This document shows positions 12,679 through 22,946 of a DNA stretch of 64,000 nucleotides, piece by piece (positions within the stretch are counted from its first letter, which is position 1; each line of letters opens with the position of its first letter). The stretch is from Dendrobium chrysotoxum. Lineage: Eukaryota > Streptophyta > Magnoliopsida > Asparagales > Orchidaceae. A program made the translations under genes and the position numbers. The notes below the pieces were generated by a model that was not told the DNA's origin, did not search any database, and worked only from the letters and a program-made list of their open reading frames with translations. The stretch is from assembly GCA_019925795.1 (NCBI GenBank), contig CM034297.1, positions 47,204,683-47,268,682 of the forward strand, written 5' to 3'.

Positions 12679-13186
12679 CTAGCCTATCTAAATTCCACTG
12701 TACGGCTCTTCTTAAATTATATGCTAATCAAAGCATTAAAATAAATTATCTATACACCCGTGGTCGCATTTGGTTCACCAACCCACCAACTTTGCATAAA
12801 TTATCGGGTTAAGCTTACGTGGTTCGAACCAGCTGTCCCATAAAGAAGTAATCTGGTATGGCGGGTCCCACATCCAGCTCAGCTTTGCGGCTTTCTGACG
12901 TGGGAAAAGCCGCATGCTAATGTGACGGATTAATGAGATGGAAATTGTGTCAGAGAACCTGATATAAAATGTATTAATATAAAACTTATTAAATTGATAT
13001 CTAAATTCATTTGATTTATATTTACATGAATATAATGTATAATATTATATATAATATTTATTTAAATATTAATTTGATAATTTTAAAATTATTCTAATAT
13101 AATTTAAATCAGGATATACTAATAAGAAATGTTGGGATTGAAATGTTCTAAAACTTGGGAAGAGTTTTATTGATCTATCACATTAA

Positions 13187-13320
13187 GGTTTTTTTTTTTT
13201 TTGACGGCTTTATTAATACTTTTTAAAGCAGCTTTTTTGTATCAAAATTTTCAGTTCAAGAAATTTTTGTATTAAAAAGTTGTTTTAAAAAGCAGTGAGA
13301 AAGCTATCACAAACGAAGCC
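13187..13320. mobile_element. Tourist-like MITE, copy 1
   Basis: The right end, reverse-complemented, reads GGCTTCGTTTGTGATAGC. The left end is eroded (GG plus a T run, then GACGGCTTTATTA). Flanked by TAA at 13184-13186 and 13321-13323. Halves are self-complementary (TTTTTAAAGCAGC with AAAAAGCAGTGAG). Confidence 0.65.
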
Positions 13321-13323
13321 TAA

Positions 13324-16269
13324 ATGATTATGTGATAAATATTTTTAGCAGATTTACATGCGTACCATACATGAATTTATTAAGTTCTTGCTATAAAATA
13401 GACAAATTTGAAGCCAAATTCAATTGAACAAAATCTCTTAACGGGATAAATTGGACTAATAAGTTGGTTACTTTGATGAATTTTTCTGGTGAATCACTTG
13501 ATTAAGAGAAGGATCTTGATTGATTAATGACTTCAATTATTGAGTCCCATAGAGCCAGTAGAGTTTGTCTTGGCGACTTAATGAGATAAATCTTTCGATG
13601 ACTTGAGGCTTTAAATGACTCCAGTGTAACTTTGAGTGATTTTAATCTTGGAAAATACTAAGTTAATGACTAGCTACTTGTTAAATTCAGCTCATATCAT
13701 TTGGTGACTTCATTGCCCTCACCTAAATAACAAAATGTGTATAGTTGTTCCTTGATTCTTGTCTTTTGGCAAAGAAAAAATAAAAAGAGAAAAAAATCTT
13801 TCAAAACTCAACTTGACCTAATGAATGGTACATTAATTGTCATTAAATATGTGGATTTAATAACTTTTGTTGTATGCATCAATATTAAGGAAATGTTATA
13901 GATGTTTGTATTGTGGAATCTTTTAAAGTTATTCTACCTTTATTCTTCTTATTTTCACACATGCATTGTAGCTACTTATTATTGGGATGAAAATGTTAAA
14001 AAATCTCTTTAGTTTTAAAAATATTCCCATGCTATCATGGAAACATAAGAAAGCAAAAGATCACAAGGAATAGGAGTTCATGCAGGCGAAGTTGCAACTA
14101 AAGCCAATTTTGAAGAAGAAAAAGTTGAAACTAACATAGGGAAGTAAAGAAGTTATAAATCTAAGTAGTTTGATTTATGTTGTATCTTCTTATAGGCTTC
14201 GTTGTCCTATAGAGATTGATCACATGAATATTGCTAATAAGAATGTCCAAGAATACAATTGTGGATGTCACTTTTGAGCAAGCCAAGAAGGCAAGGATGT
14301 CTTCAATTGAATATAGAGATATGGTTATAATATTTTGATCAAGAAGCTGGAAATAAAGCAAGGTTTACTCTTAAAGGAAAGTTGAGTCCTCATTTCTACA
14401 CTCCCAATGTATAATGATTCTTTGAATCAAGCATATATTTTTATGACCCTAAGCATTCAAAATTATGGATGTGCTTAAGAGTCATTGTCTCTTAAGCAAT
14501 TTGATGATCTCGTGAGCTAAATAGTCATATTATGGATGTGACTTCAATAAAATGGTCAAGTTAGAAGGTTTAAATCATTGTAGAGGAGAAAATAAAAAAG
14601 TTTCCATTGTAGGTAAACTATGAGAGAGTTCTAAAGTAAAGAGACCAAAAAAATTAGTTTATACATTCATTCTTTAGAAGTCATTGGTGAGGGAGATAAG
14701 GAGTGCATTTGAGCTCACCTTGAAAGATGTTTTAAGATGAACATTTCAATTCTAGTTACCCAAAATGATGAATAAACAATAATGATCTTGACCAAGATTT
14801 ATAAAGATTTTCTCAGTTAGATATTCTTTGTTGAATGATATGATAGCCTCTAATTAAGCTCATGTTGAGGCTAAGAAGGTTGAATATTTTAAATAACTAA
14901 TTGCATTCAAAATTTATGAGTTATCTTAACAATAGAAAAGAAAATCTTGTTGCAATGGTTGGTAATCAGGATTTTGTTTGATGAAGTCACCAAGGAGTGT
15001 GTTAAGAGAATGATAGCTTGAAGACTGACGTCATATATTAATGTGAAAATTTAATAAAATTTTCACCATGATTCTATGTGACTCATTTGTGGCTCATTGA
15101 TAATTTCATTATAAAGAACTTTAGGTGATGTTATTTAAAGGTTTATTTGATGTTTTCTAGGTTGAATATTCATTAGCTACATAATGAAGATGATAGCCTA
15201 TTCCACTAAGCATTTGGAGCCTTTATTGCTTGAATAAAAGGTATAAATAGGGAATCAAGTGAATTCAAGAAGGTAAAATAAAGAGTTCAAGGAAATAGCT
15301 TTGTCTGTGTGTGTGTGTGTGTTTAATTGCATGACTAAATTTGTTCATAGCAAAAAAAAAAGAAAAATAAACTCAAGGAAGATGAATAATTAATAAAATA
15401 AAATTAACTGTCATTATATTGATAAATTCACTATAAAGTTTTTTAAAAAATAAGATCATAAAATAATATGACAATGTATTTGTAAGTTATAATGTATGTT
15501 TTAAAATTAATTTAGCTTAACAATATTGAAGTGATACCTTACATGCATTTGTTGAGATTTACAAACATTTTTTATCTTAATGGGCCTTCATTAACCTTTG
15601 CACACGCTTTATAAACTATCAAAAATTTTGACTTAATTAGTTGTTAAGTCTTTGCAAGCCTTCATTAACATATATATATAACTTCTCTATATTATATGCT
15701 TATATTACTATATATAAAAGAGAGTATATTGAGGCATATGTTTTACCTTTATATAGGAAAACCAAAATAAGTGTTCACCTTGCAAAATTGTTGAGATCAA
15801 GTTTCTAGTAATATGCTACTCTTAATCATGTGGTTTTTCTTTTATATTTTCGTTGTAATTATATTGAAATCACTTGTATTAATATCAAATTAAGTATTAT
15901 TTTTGTTGGGAATAGCCTTAGTCACCACCAAAAGTATTAGATCATTTTGGAAGAAGTTAGTTTCTAAGGTTTGTAAGCATTGATTTATAGGATGTAACCT
16001 TTCCCACGACAAAGGTAAGGGTATAAATCCCTAAAAAAATAGAGCATTAGAGTATACTTTGCCTTTAAAGAAGAAATGTGTTTGTGAATTGCTAAGTACA
16101 CATTCTAAGTATATGGTGTACTTAGTTACAGACTTAGGATAAAGGGTTGGATGAACCATGTAAATATCAATCATGTTTTTCTTGCTTTGTATATTAGATT
16201 TATTTTCATTGAACGCTTACTCTATCATTATTATGCATGAGTCCTTGATTAAAGTGATAAAATATGTTA
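13324..16269. other. AT-rich intergenic DNA, no recognised gene
   Basis: Six-frame reading shows only short, compositionally biased ORFs. A (TG)n microsatellite is at 15306-15322. A TATAAATAGGGAATC box near 15242 could mark a degenerate LTR, but no partner, PBS or PPT was found. Confidence 0.35.
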
Positions 16270-16945
16270 TGCTCTTGAGTTAAGTTGACATAGTGGTCGG
16301 CGGATCATTATTGGGAAATGTAGGCCTAAAGACTATAGAAGTCAACCATTAATGAATCCATGGCAATGGTTGGGAAGTGGCTCAACAATGGTGTTTGCGT
16401 GGTGCTCTAGGATCCTTAGAACCTTAGAGATCTCTTGAATCTCATGATAGAGTTAAGGCTCCAGCTCCAAGCTCTTCCTACCCCCTCATGTAGAGAGTGA
16501 AGGCCTATTTATAGATTACAAAATCCGGAACACTATATCGGATGGTTCATATTGATTTCATTGATCATAAAATATTCATTCATCATTTAAGTATCTTAAT
16601 GATATTATAATTAAGTGATCTTGGGCTGGTTGGATTTGTCTCGTCAAGTTGCTCATTTTGACTATAAGCATGCTACGTTTGGTGATCATTTAGTTATTCA
16701 ATTAATGTCCTAAAGTTTTTAGTTAAGCTTTAGGCCCTTAATTTAGGCTCATTCAGGGTTGGATTAAATCATTTTTGGTGTCATTAGGTTCGTCTAGTTG
16801 AGACGTTCGGTTTAACTGTAAGTTTGTTGAAATTGGAATTCAGATGATCATGAATTTAATTTTGAAAGTTTTTTATTTAAATATGCATTGAGATTTGTGC
16901 CCGATCAATATGATTTTTCATGAGGTGTGTATATATGTATATATT
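16270..16945 (-). mobile_element. Decayed LTR-like repeat related to the Tat-element 5' LTR at 39.3-39.8 kb
   Basis: The minus strand matches the start of the intron 5 Tat element. Shared blocks in the same order include the GCCCGATC region (16898-16906 with 39363-39371), ACTATAAGCATG (16661-16672 with the complement of 39600-39611) and a CTATAAATAG box (complement of 16511-16520 with 39779-39788). It is much diverged and has no coding sequence next to it. Confidence 0.55.
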
Positions 16946-17423
16946 CTACAATAGATTCAAAAGCAAAAATTGATTTTTTTTTTGAAAATTTTAAACTTTA
17001 TAATCAAATATAATAAAGAGAATGATTGTTTCGAAAGATAGAAATGATATTTTACATTGGTATTTGAGAATAACATTGAGGCTTTGACAAAATATCTACG
17101 TTCTCAAATATTTTCCCCAACCTTATAGAAATAAGAAAGATTTTATTTTATTATGGGTACGAGTTTCCCATAAAGGCAAGTTCTTATCTTTAATTACAAC
17201 ACAATAGATATGAGTGTCCCGAGAATATCATTGATTAAAACAATGTTAAATATTTTTAGGATTTCAAAGTTGATAAATACAATAATCGAAAACATGGGAA
17301 GGACTTTCTCAGGTCCCCTGACTTGAGGAAAAAAAGAGGTGAGCAAAATAGCTATGCACCTCATGGTGCCGAGCTATACAATAATTTAAATTTATCATTA
17401 TAATAATTAAAGTATAAAACTTA
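16946..17423. other. AT-rich DNA, nothing recognised
   Basis: No ORF, RNA gene or repeat structure beyond T/A runs. It ends at the TTA target of MITE copy 2. Confidence 0.3.
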
Positions 17424-17543
17424 GGCTTCGTTTGGGACGGCTTTTTTATTGCTTCTTAAAGCAACTTTCTAGTTAAAAAATTTTAATTTTTATACTTGAA
17501 AGCTGCTTTAAGAAGCAATAAAAAAGCTGTCCCAAACAAAACC
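17424..17543. mobile_element. Tourist-like MITE, copy 2 (best preserved)
   Basis: A 120-bp near-perfect hairpin. The left end is GGCTTCGTTTGGGACGGCTT. The right end, reverse-complemented, is GGTTTTGTTTGGGACAGCTT. The stems continue with TTATTGCTTCTTAAAGCA and its complement. TTA flanks both sides (17421-17423, 17544-17546). The TWA target and short TIR hairpin point to the PIF/Harbinger (Tourist) type. Confidence 0.8.
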
Positions 17544-17989
17544 TTAGTCTTTTCTATTTAACAAATGAATACTAACTTTTAAACTTCTTTGTAAATATCA
17601 CAAAATCCTATCTTTGGCAGCCTTTGGGGCTATGTTTCAGGTTGGTGGGGTAGGCGTTGGGGGCGGCTACGATGGTTTTTCTAATCTTTTCTAACGTTAT
17701 TTTTTCCCCTTAATCAATAGACTGTGACATATGCTTTATGATCAAACTAAACTAGTAAGGTTTAAATCGCGGTTAAAAACAAAAGGATTTGGATAATTTT
17801 TATCAAACACTAATGGTCCCATTCTTGATGTTTGACGGTAGCAGCCCATCTTATCTTAAATATTACATAATAATAATAGTCTACAAACAGCTTATTTTTT
17901 AGGCATAAATAGATTGTGATTCTATTCACAGAGAGGTAATGATTATTTGTAGAGAAAATTTATGATTTATTGATTTTTTGATTGCTCTG

Positions 17990-19360
17990 TCCACCATTGC
18001 CCATGCATTAATTGTCCACCATCGATCGACCTTGATGGCCATCATCTCTCATGCACTGTCATCCAACATCGAATGGTGTCGACAATATCATCGCCTATCC
18101 TTCATCATCTGCCATCAATGAACAATAATGTCTACTGTAGCCGACCACCGATTGAAACTAATGTCCACCATTGCTTGTCCATCATAACTTGTTCTCTATG
18201 GCCTTTGTCACTTGTTTTCCATTACTCTTCATCGGCAAACACTAATAATTATTATCACATGTATGTCATCCATTATAGACCAAACCTGACATTCACTTCA
18301 TTTTCAACAAACTTATATTTGAAATAGTGTGAACAAACTTATATTTGAAACAATGTGATTCTACAAGTCGATAATGCTACTAAGAATGTTTTGATTTGAG
18401 TCTAAATAATCCTAAATTAAGCACCCAAAAATATAACTGTAAATTTCTTGAGACCAATTGGAGGGTGAAACATCCTCTAAAATTTGAGGACATAGAAACA
18501 AAATGTGAGTCTCAACGAGATGAATTTAATTTAAGATTACCTAATTTTGAGCTAATTATGACACTAAGATGCAAAAAAAATATCAAGTGATTAAGGTGAT
18601 TTTCTTAGCTTTTAGATGAAGTGTTTAAAATTATGGAAGAAATGACTAGAACACCCTTCTAGAAATTTATAAATAGACTATATTTCTACAAATGGAGAGG
18701 ACAACTTTTAGTAGAGAGATAAGGAATTCATGGAGATTTTTGAATCTCTATCCATCATTGTTTGTCAATTTTCAGCTGTATATTGATCAACTTCAACGTC
18801 CACTGTCACTAGTTTTCCATGGCACATTCATTATCACCCACCATCAACTATCATCAACAATCATCATCACCCACCATCAACTATCATCAACAATCATCAT
18901 CACCCATCCTCAATCATTTGCCAATGTCTACAACTATCCATTATCAACATCCACCATAGCCTATATGCCAACATTCATCATTGAATGATGGTGATCAATG
19001 GTTAGTTGTCACCCACTTCCATCAAAAATCATCCATCATCTATCCTCCATCGACCATTGATGACTAGCACTAAAGTTTATTATGGCACTCTTTCAATTAA
19101 TGCTAACATCCATCATCATCCATCTACCATTTTTTGACAATGCCACTCATTATCACTCATCCTCTATCATTTGTCATTGACTAACATTGACATCCACCAT
19201 TGCCTATTTGTCGTCACTTGCAATCGAGTGAAGGTAGCAATAATCATTGCCTATTCATTGTAATCCATCAACAATTAATGTTAGTGCCTATTATCACTAT
19301 ATACCTGCTAACTCCACCAGCTTCAATATGCTCTATCACCATTAGGAGACATCAGTTCAT
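17990..19360. repeat. CAT/CCA-rich, G-poor degenerate repeat tract
   Basis: The plus strand is built from variations of CCACCATC, ATCATC and CATCAA over about 1.3 kb. It includes a clean 33-bp tandem (CACCCACCATCAACTATC...) repeated just over twice at 18835-18920. ORFs at 18073, 18396 and 18692 are compositional, not genes. Confidence 0.6.
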
Positions 19361-20471
19361 GTTCAAACCTTGAAATTGTATCCACCCTAATCATAGAGAA
19401 GCACATAACTTCGTAATCTTTTACCTAGATAGTGAAATTATTTTAATTGGGTCATACCTTATGATTTTTTTCAAAGATTTTTCACATAATTAATCTCACA
19501 CCTTTATGTGTTATGAGTCAATTACTATGTATGCGGGATTTTCGTACAACACTAATATGAAACTTTCAATTACTGATGTGAATATTTTAACATACAACAA
19601 TAATACTTATATATCATCAAAAAATTTCTAAACAGGCACGAATCTTGAGGCCAATTCTCATTGGAAACTTTTGAAATTAAACTTTTTATTTCTCTACCAC
19701 TGCAAATATTTCAGGACGCAATAAATATATTTATATAATAAAAAATTGTGTTGATAATAAATGCTTAAGACATCAAAATATGAAGAAAGGGAGAAGAAAA
19801 TGGCAACTCATCAAACAAATGATTCTCTTAAAATCTATTAGCCTATAAATTTATCGAAGCACATTTGGCAAAACTCAACTGCGCCACCTCATTTATTAGA
19901 AATAAATAGCTTCTCATTAGTACAAAATTCACCATTACAAATTAATATATACATCATAGAATAATTTTTTTAATTCTATAAATTATATGGATCGAAAAAT
20001 TGGACTTTATAAGCCTTATAGTTCTTAATATTAGAGAAATATATTTGAAAGTTCATTTCAGATTAAAATAACTCTCTTTTGTACACATGGAATATTTATT
20101 AAAGTTTCAAATTTGCTTCAAACCAATTCAAATTCAAATCTTATTCAAACATGGTTCAAACAAAGTTCAAAGACCTTTGAACATGGCTCAAATGTGTTTC
20201 AAGAAGGTTGGAACTTGGTTCGGACCTACCTTCTCCCACAATATTCAGAGATCCCTTACTAGTGGTCTTGTTTCATGCCGTGGTTCTCGAGATACCTGCG
20301 ACATCCTTTTCTTCACACAAATAGGCGGTCTATTTGTTGCCATCTCTGCCAATTCCCTTTACGAAATCTTCTTCTCTCGCATGTTATTGAACTCACAATA
20401 TTTCATAATCATGAATCAATGTTTAACACCATAGTTTAATTTTTTTTTTTTTGACACCATAGTTTAGTTAA
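19361..20471. other. Intergenic DNA with a TTCAAA-rich patch
   Basis: From about 20100 to 20210 the word TTCAAA recurs every 6-20 bases. The 115-codon ORF at 20087-20434 spans this patch, has no recognised domain and is probably chance. Confidence 0.3.
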
Positions 20472-20578
20472 GGCTTCATTTGGTATGGCTTTCTTACTAC
20501 TTTCTAAATAAACTTTTCAATAAAAAATTCTAAAAAACTGCTTTAGAAAGAAATATGAAAACCATCCATAACGAAGTG
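20472..20578. mobile_element. Tourist-like MITE, copy 3
   Basis: GGCTTCATTTGGTATGGCTT at the left, complementary to the CCATCCATAACGAAGTG right end. Flanked by TAA (20469-20471 and 20579-20581). Confidence 0.7.
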
Positions 20579-20608
20579 TAATTTATGATGAGTTTAATTT
20601 GACTCTTA

Positions 20609-20719
20609 GGCTTCATTTCAGATAGCTTTCTTACTGCTTTTAAAGTAGTTTTTTAGTAGAAAATTTTGTGCTTGAAAGCTGCTTTAGAAAGCAGTAAGAA
20701 AGCTGACCCAAACGAAGTC
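20609..20719. mobile_element. Tourist-like MITE, copy 4
   Basis: GGCTTCATTTCAGATAGCTT at the left, AGCTGACCCAAACGAAGTC at the right. TTA on both sides (20606-20608, 20720-20722). Only 30 bp from copy 3. Confidence 0.75.
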
Positions 20720-20722
20720 TTA

Positions 20723-21270
20723 GATTACATTCTTTATTCTATATAATAAACCATAGATGACTTTCATGATTTCTAGTACAACAATTAGAAAATAAATAAA
20801 TAAATAAATAAAGACCTTTACCTTCTTCAATAATAATTTATCAAATGCAAAATTACTTATAAAATCTAAATTCCTTTTAAATTTTTAAAAGAGTTTGTGT
20901 TATATACTTTTTAAAATTACAAGAGAGATCTTGACATTTTGTAAGGCAAGAATTTTGGCATATTAAAATAATTATAAATCATTTATTGTCTCTAAAATTA
21001 AAAAATAAATATTATAAAATGTTAAGTCGTCTTTCTTAAATTAAAATTTGTGCAAAACCTATTGAATTAAGACATCTTTTGAGAAGGAAATGTTAAAAAA
21101 TTGCTTTAAGAGTACATATACGTATAGGTTTTACTTATTAAAATTTTTTTTATAGTAACAACAGAAATATAAAAAATTGATGGTTTAATCTATTAATTTC
21201 TCTCTCTATTTATTCATTAGTACTTTGCTTTACAACAGTATGGAACGTAATACTGAATAGACCAGACTAA
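20723..21270. other. AT-rich spacer with (AAAT)n
   Basis: An AAATAAATAAAT microsatellite lies at about 20790-20812. No gene or element recognised. Confidence 0.35.
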
Positions 21271-21383
21271 GGCTTCGATTGAGATAATGTTAGAATGATT
21301 TTTTTTTTTTTTAATGTTTTTAAGAAATTTTGTTTTAGAAAGCAGCTTTATAAAATAATAAGAAAGTAGTCCCAAACGAAATC
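21271..21383. mobile_element. Tourist-like MITE, copy 5 (chain member A)
   Basis: Starts GGCTTCGATTGAGATAATG and ends AGTAGTCCCAAACGAAATC. Flanked by TAA at 21268-21270 and 21384-21386. The right TAA is also the left TAA of copy 6. Confidence 0.7.
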
Positions 21384-21386
21384 TAA

Positions 21387-21501
21387 GGCTTCGTTAGGAA
21401 TATCTTTTGATCATTATTTTTTTTGCAGCTTTCAAAAAAATTTGGTACTAAAAAAGCTCTGGTAAAAAGCAAAAAAAAAAAAACTGTCCCAAAACGAAGC
21501 C
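21387..21501. mobile_element. Tourist-like MITE, copy 6 (chain member B)
   Basis: GGCTTCGTTAGGAATATC at the left, CTGTCCCAAAACGAAGCC at the right. TAA flanks are shared with copy 5 on the left and with the next element on the right (21502-21504). Confidence 0.72.
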
Positions 21502-21504
21502 TAA

Positions 21505-21844
21505 GGGTCTGTTTGGAACGTTGCATTATTTTATAAAATTGATTGTGTGAAGATGTTATGAAAAAAGTAACATAGTTATTTGGGTTAAAAAAGCAGCTTA
21601 TCATCATATAAATTTCTGAGAAGCAGTGAGTAAGCAACAAAATTAGTAGTTAAAAAAGCAGCTTCATTTGGGACGGTGTTCTTATTGCTTCTTAAAGCAG
21701 TTTTTTAATACAAAAATTGAAGCAGTAAATTTTTTTACTAGAAAAATGCTTTAAGTAGTAAGAAAGTTGTCCCAAACGAAGCCTAATAAATTTATGATTG
21801 ATATTTGAAAATCAAAATAATGAGAAAGCCGTCCAAGCAGGCCC
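21505..21844. mobile_element. Related MITE, chain member C, with nested copy D
   Basis: The left end GGGTCTGTTTGGAACG pairs with the right end, reverse-complemented GGGCCTGCTTGGACGGC. Flanks are TAA (21502-21504, 21845-21847). Its centre is interrupted by a family member at about 21661-21783 (GCTTCATTTGGGACGG to GTTGTCCCAAACGAAGCC). Confidence 0.65.
21661..21783. mobile_element. Tourist-like MITE, copy 7 (nested D)
   Basis: A 123-bp hairpin with the family ends. TAA follows on the right, but the left flank is not a clean TWA. It sits within element 21505-21844 and so inserted later. Confidence 0.65.
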
Positions 21845-21847
21845 TAA

Positions 21848-22346
21848 GGTAAGCAAAAATATGCAGCGTATTCTGATTACAGTGGTTTATTACTACCTAA
21901 TTTTTCAGACAATAATTATATTTTTATTTAGCTATTTTTTAATTATTATTTTTAGTTATTTTTCAAGCATTTTTATGACTGAAAGTTATTTTTAACAACC
22001 AACTATTAATATATAAAAGCTATATAAAATCTATTGCTCGACATATTTATAATATGCACAATAACTTTACAATTATAATTACAAAAAGTTAGAGCTCCTT
22101 CTAACATATTCTTTAGAAAAATTAAATATCTATTTTCTTATGACTATGTAAATTTGATAGTAAAATTAACACAAATAAATTTAATAATTTTAAAATTATT
22201 CTAATTTTGTTTAAAGCCGTTCTAACACAAATAAAAATAAAAATAAAAAAGCCAAAGCAAAAGCTTAAGCTTTGATAGGCAAAAATAAGTTCGGTAAACC
22301 ATTTCAGACCGAGAACTCTTTATCCATAATTATTTTAGAACAGCAG

Positions 22347-22347
<1 letters not shown>
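21848..22347. other. AT-rich upstream region of the PRAF gene
   Basis: No gene or transposon seen. It lies between the MITE chain and the CT/TATA promoter-like tract, so it may hold regulatory sites, but none can be named. Confidence 0.3.
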
Positions 22348-22385
<38 letters not shown>

Positions 22386-22402
22386 TTATATATATATATA
22401 TT
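22348..22402 (+). promoter_or_regulatory. (CT)n tract and TATA run, putative core promoter of the PRAF gene
   Basis: A 35-bp pure CT repeat (22348-22382) is followed at once by CACTTTATATATATATATATTCC. A pyrimidine patch next to a TATA run about 500 bp ahead of the start codon fits a plant core promoter. No transcript data support it, and the transcription start (perhaps around 22430) is a guess. The CT tract is also a likely polymorphic microsatellite. Confidence 0.45.
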
Positions 22403-22807
22403 CCCATTCCTGCGTTTTACGCTGGGCTCTACTTACGCTTTCACTGTAGTTTCTGCTTTTGGACCGACCTTTACTAGACCGCTGAAAGCTACGCATCTTC
22501 AAGAAATAGTTCACCGGCGCTTCCGATTCTTCATTTCACTGTGGCAGCAGATTTCTTCCCTTTCTGGTCGGCTCCGGCGCTGCCTGACTATACCGTTTCT
22601 TGGTCGGAAGCTGCACTTTACTGTTGGAGAAGCCGAGGCGGCGCTCGCCCACACTCTCTGCTTTGAATATAGTCTCGGCTTGTGAAGCACTTCCTCGTTT
22701 GAGGACTACTGCTACGTTCTCTAGCAATCATTATCATATTCTTCTTCTTCTTCTTTTTTCTTCGGATCTATAGGTTGCGGTTTGGGTCTTTTGCTGCTCT
22801 GAGATTG

Positions 22808-22840
22808 ATGAGAGTCGGAGGGAAGACCTGTCATCTATGA
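22808..22840 (+). CDS. uORF 1 in the PRAF 5' leader (10 codons)
   Basis: ATG at 22808 opens MRVGGKTCHL and stops at TGA 22838-22840, overlapping the next upstream ATG (22837) by four bases (ATGA). Function is unknown. It counts as a uORF only if transcription starts upstream and no 5'UTR intron removes it. Confidence 0.35.
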   Translation: MRVGGKTCHL

Positions 22841-22946
22841 CGACGGGGAGCTCGAGGCGATCGATGCGGGTGGTGCGCCGGAGTAGCTCAAACATTGAAT
22901 GGCAGATCTTCTTCGTCAGGGGAGCGCGGATCTCGACATCGAGAAG
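22837..22946 (+). CDS. uORF 2, overlaps the PRAF start codon out of frame
   Basis: ATG 22837 begins MTTGSSRRSMRVVRRSSS, runs through the main ATG (22899) in a different frame and crosses the exon 1 donor. In spliced mRNA it stops a few bases into exon 2 at TAG, giving about 38 residues. Overlapping uORFs usually lower translation of the main ORF. Conservation cannot be judged from one sequence. Confidence 0.35.
22899..22946 (+). CDS. PRAF1-like: PRAF exon 1: N-terminus with start codon
   Basis: Sixteen codons, MADLLRQGSADLDIEK, then donor AG|GTCAGT. The MAD(L/P) start and the acidic I-E-x end match the usual N-terminus of this family, and joining to exon 2 gives the expected E-K/Q-A-L-V-A-L-K-K-G run. 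This supports ATG 22899 as the start, although an out-of-frame upstream ATG at 22837 overlaps it. Confidence 0.88.

Noticed and set aside
18835..18920. Possible CRISPR-like array
   Set aside because: Units are directly tandem without spacers, in plant DNA.
18073..18988. ORFs of 64-98 codons rich in Ser, Thr, His and Ile
   Set aside because: They follow the CAT/CCA repeat composition. No start context or domain supports a gene.
20087..20434. 115-codon ORF as a small gene
   Set aside because: Its first half is TTCAAA repeat sequence, the second has no recognisable domain, and MITEs follow immediately.
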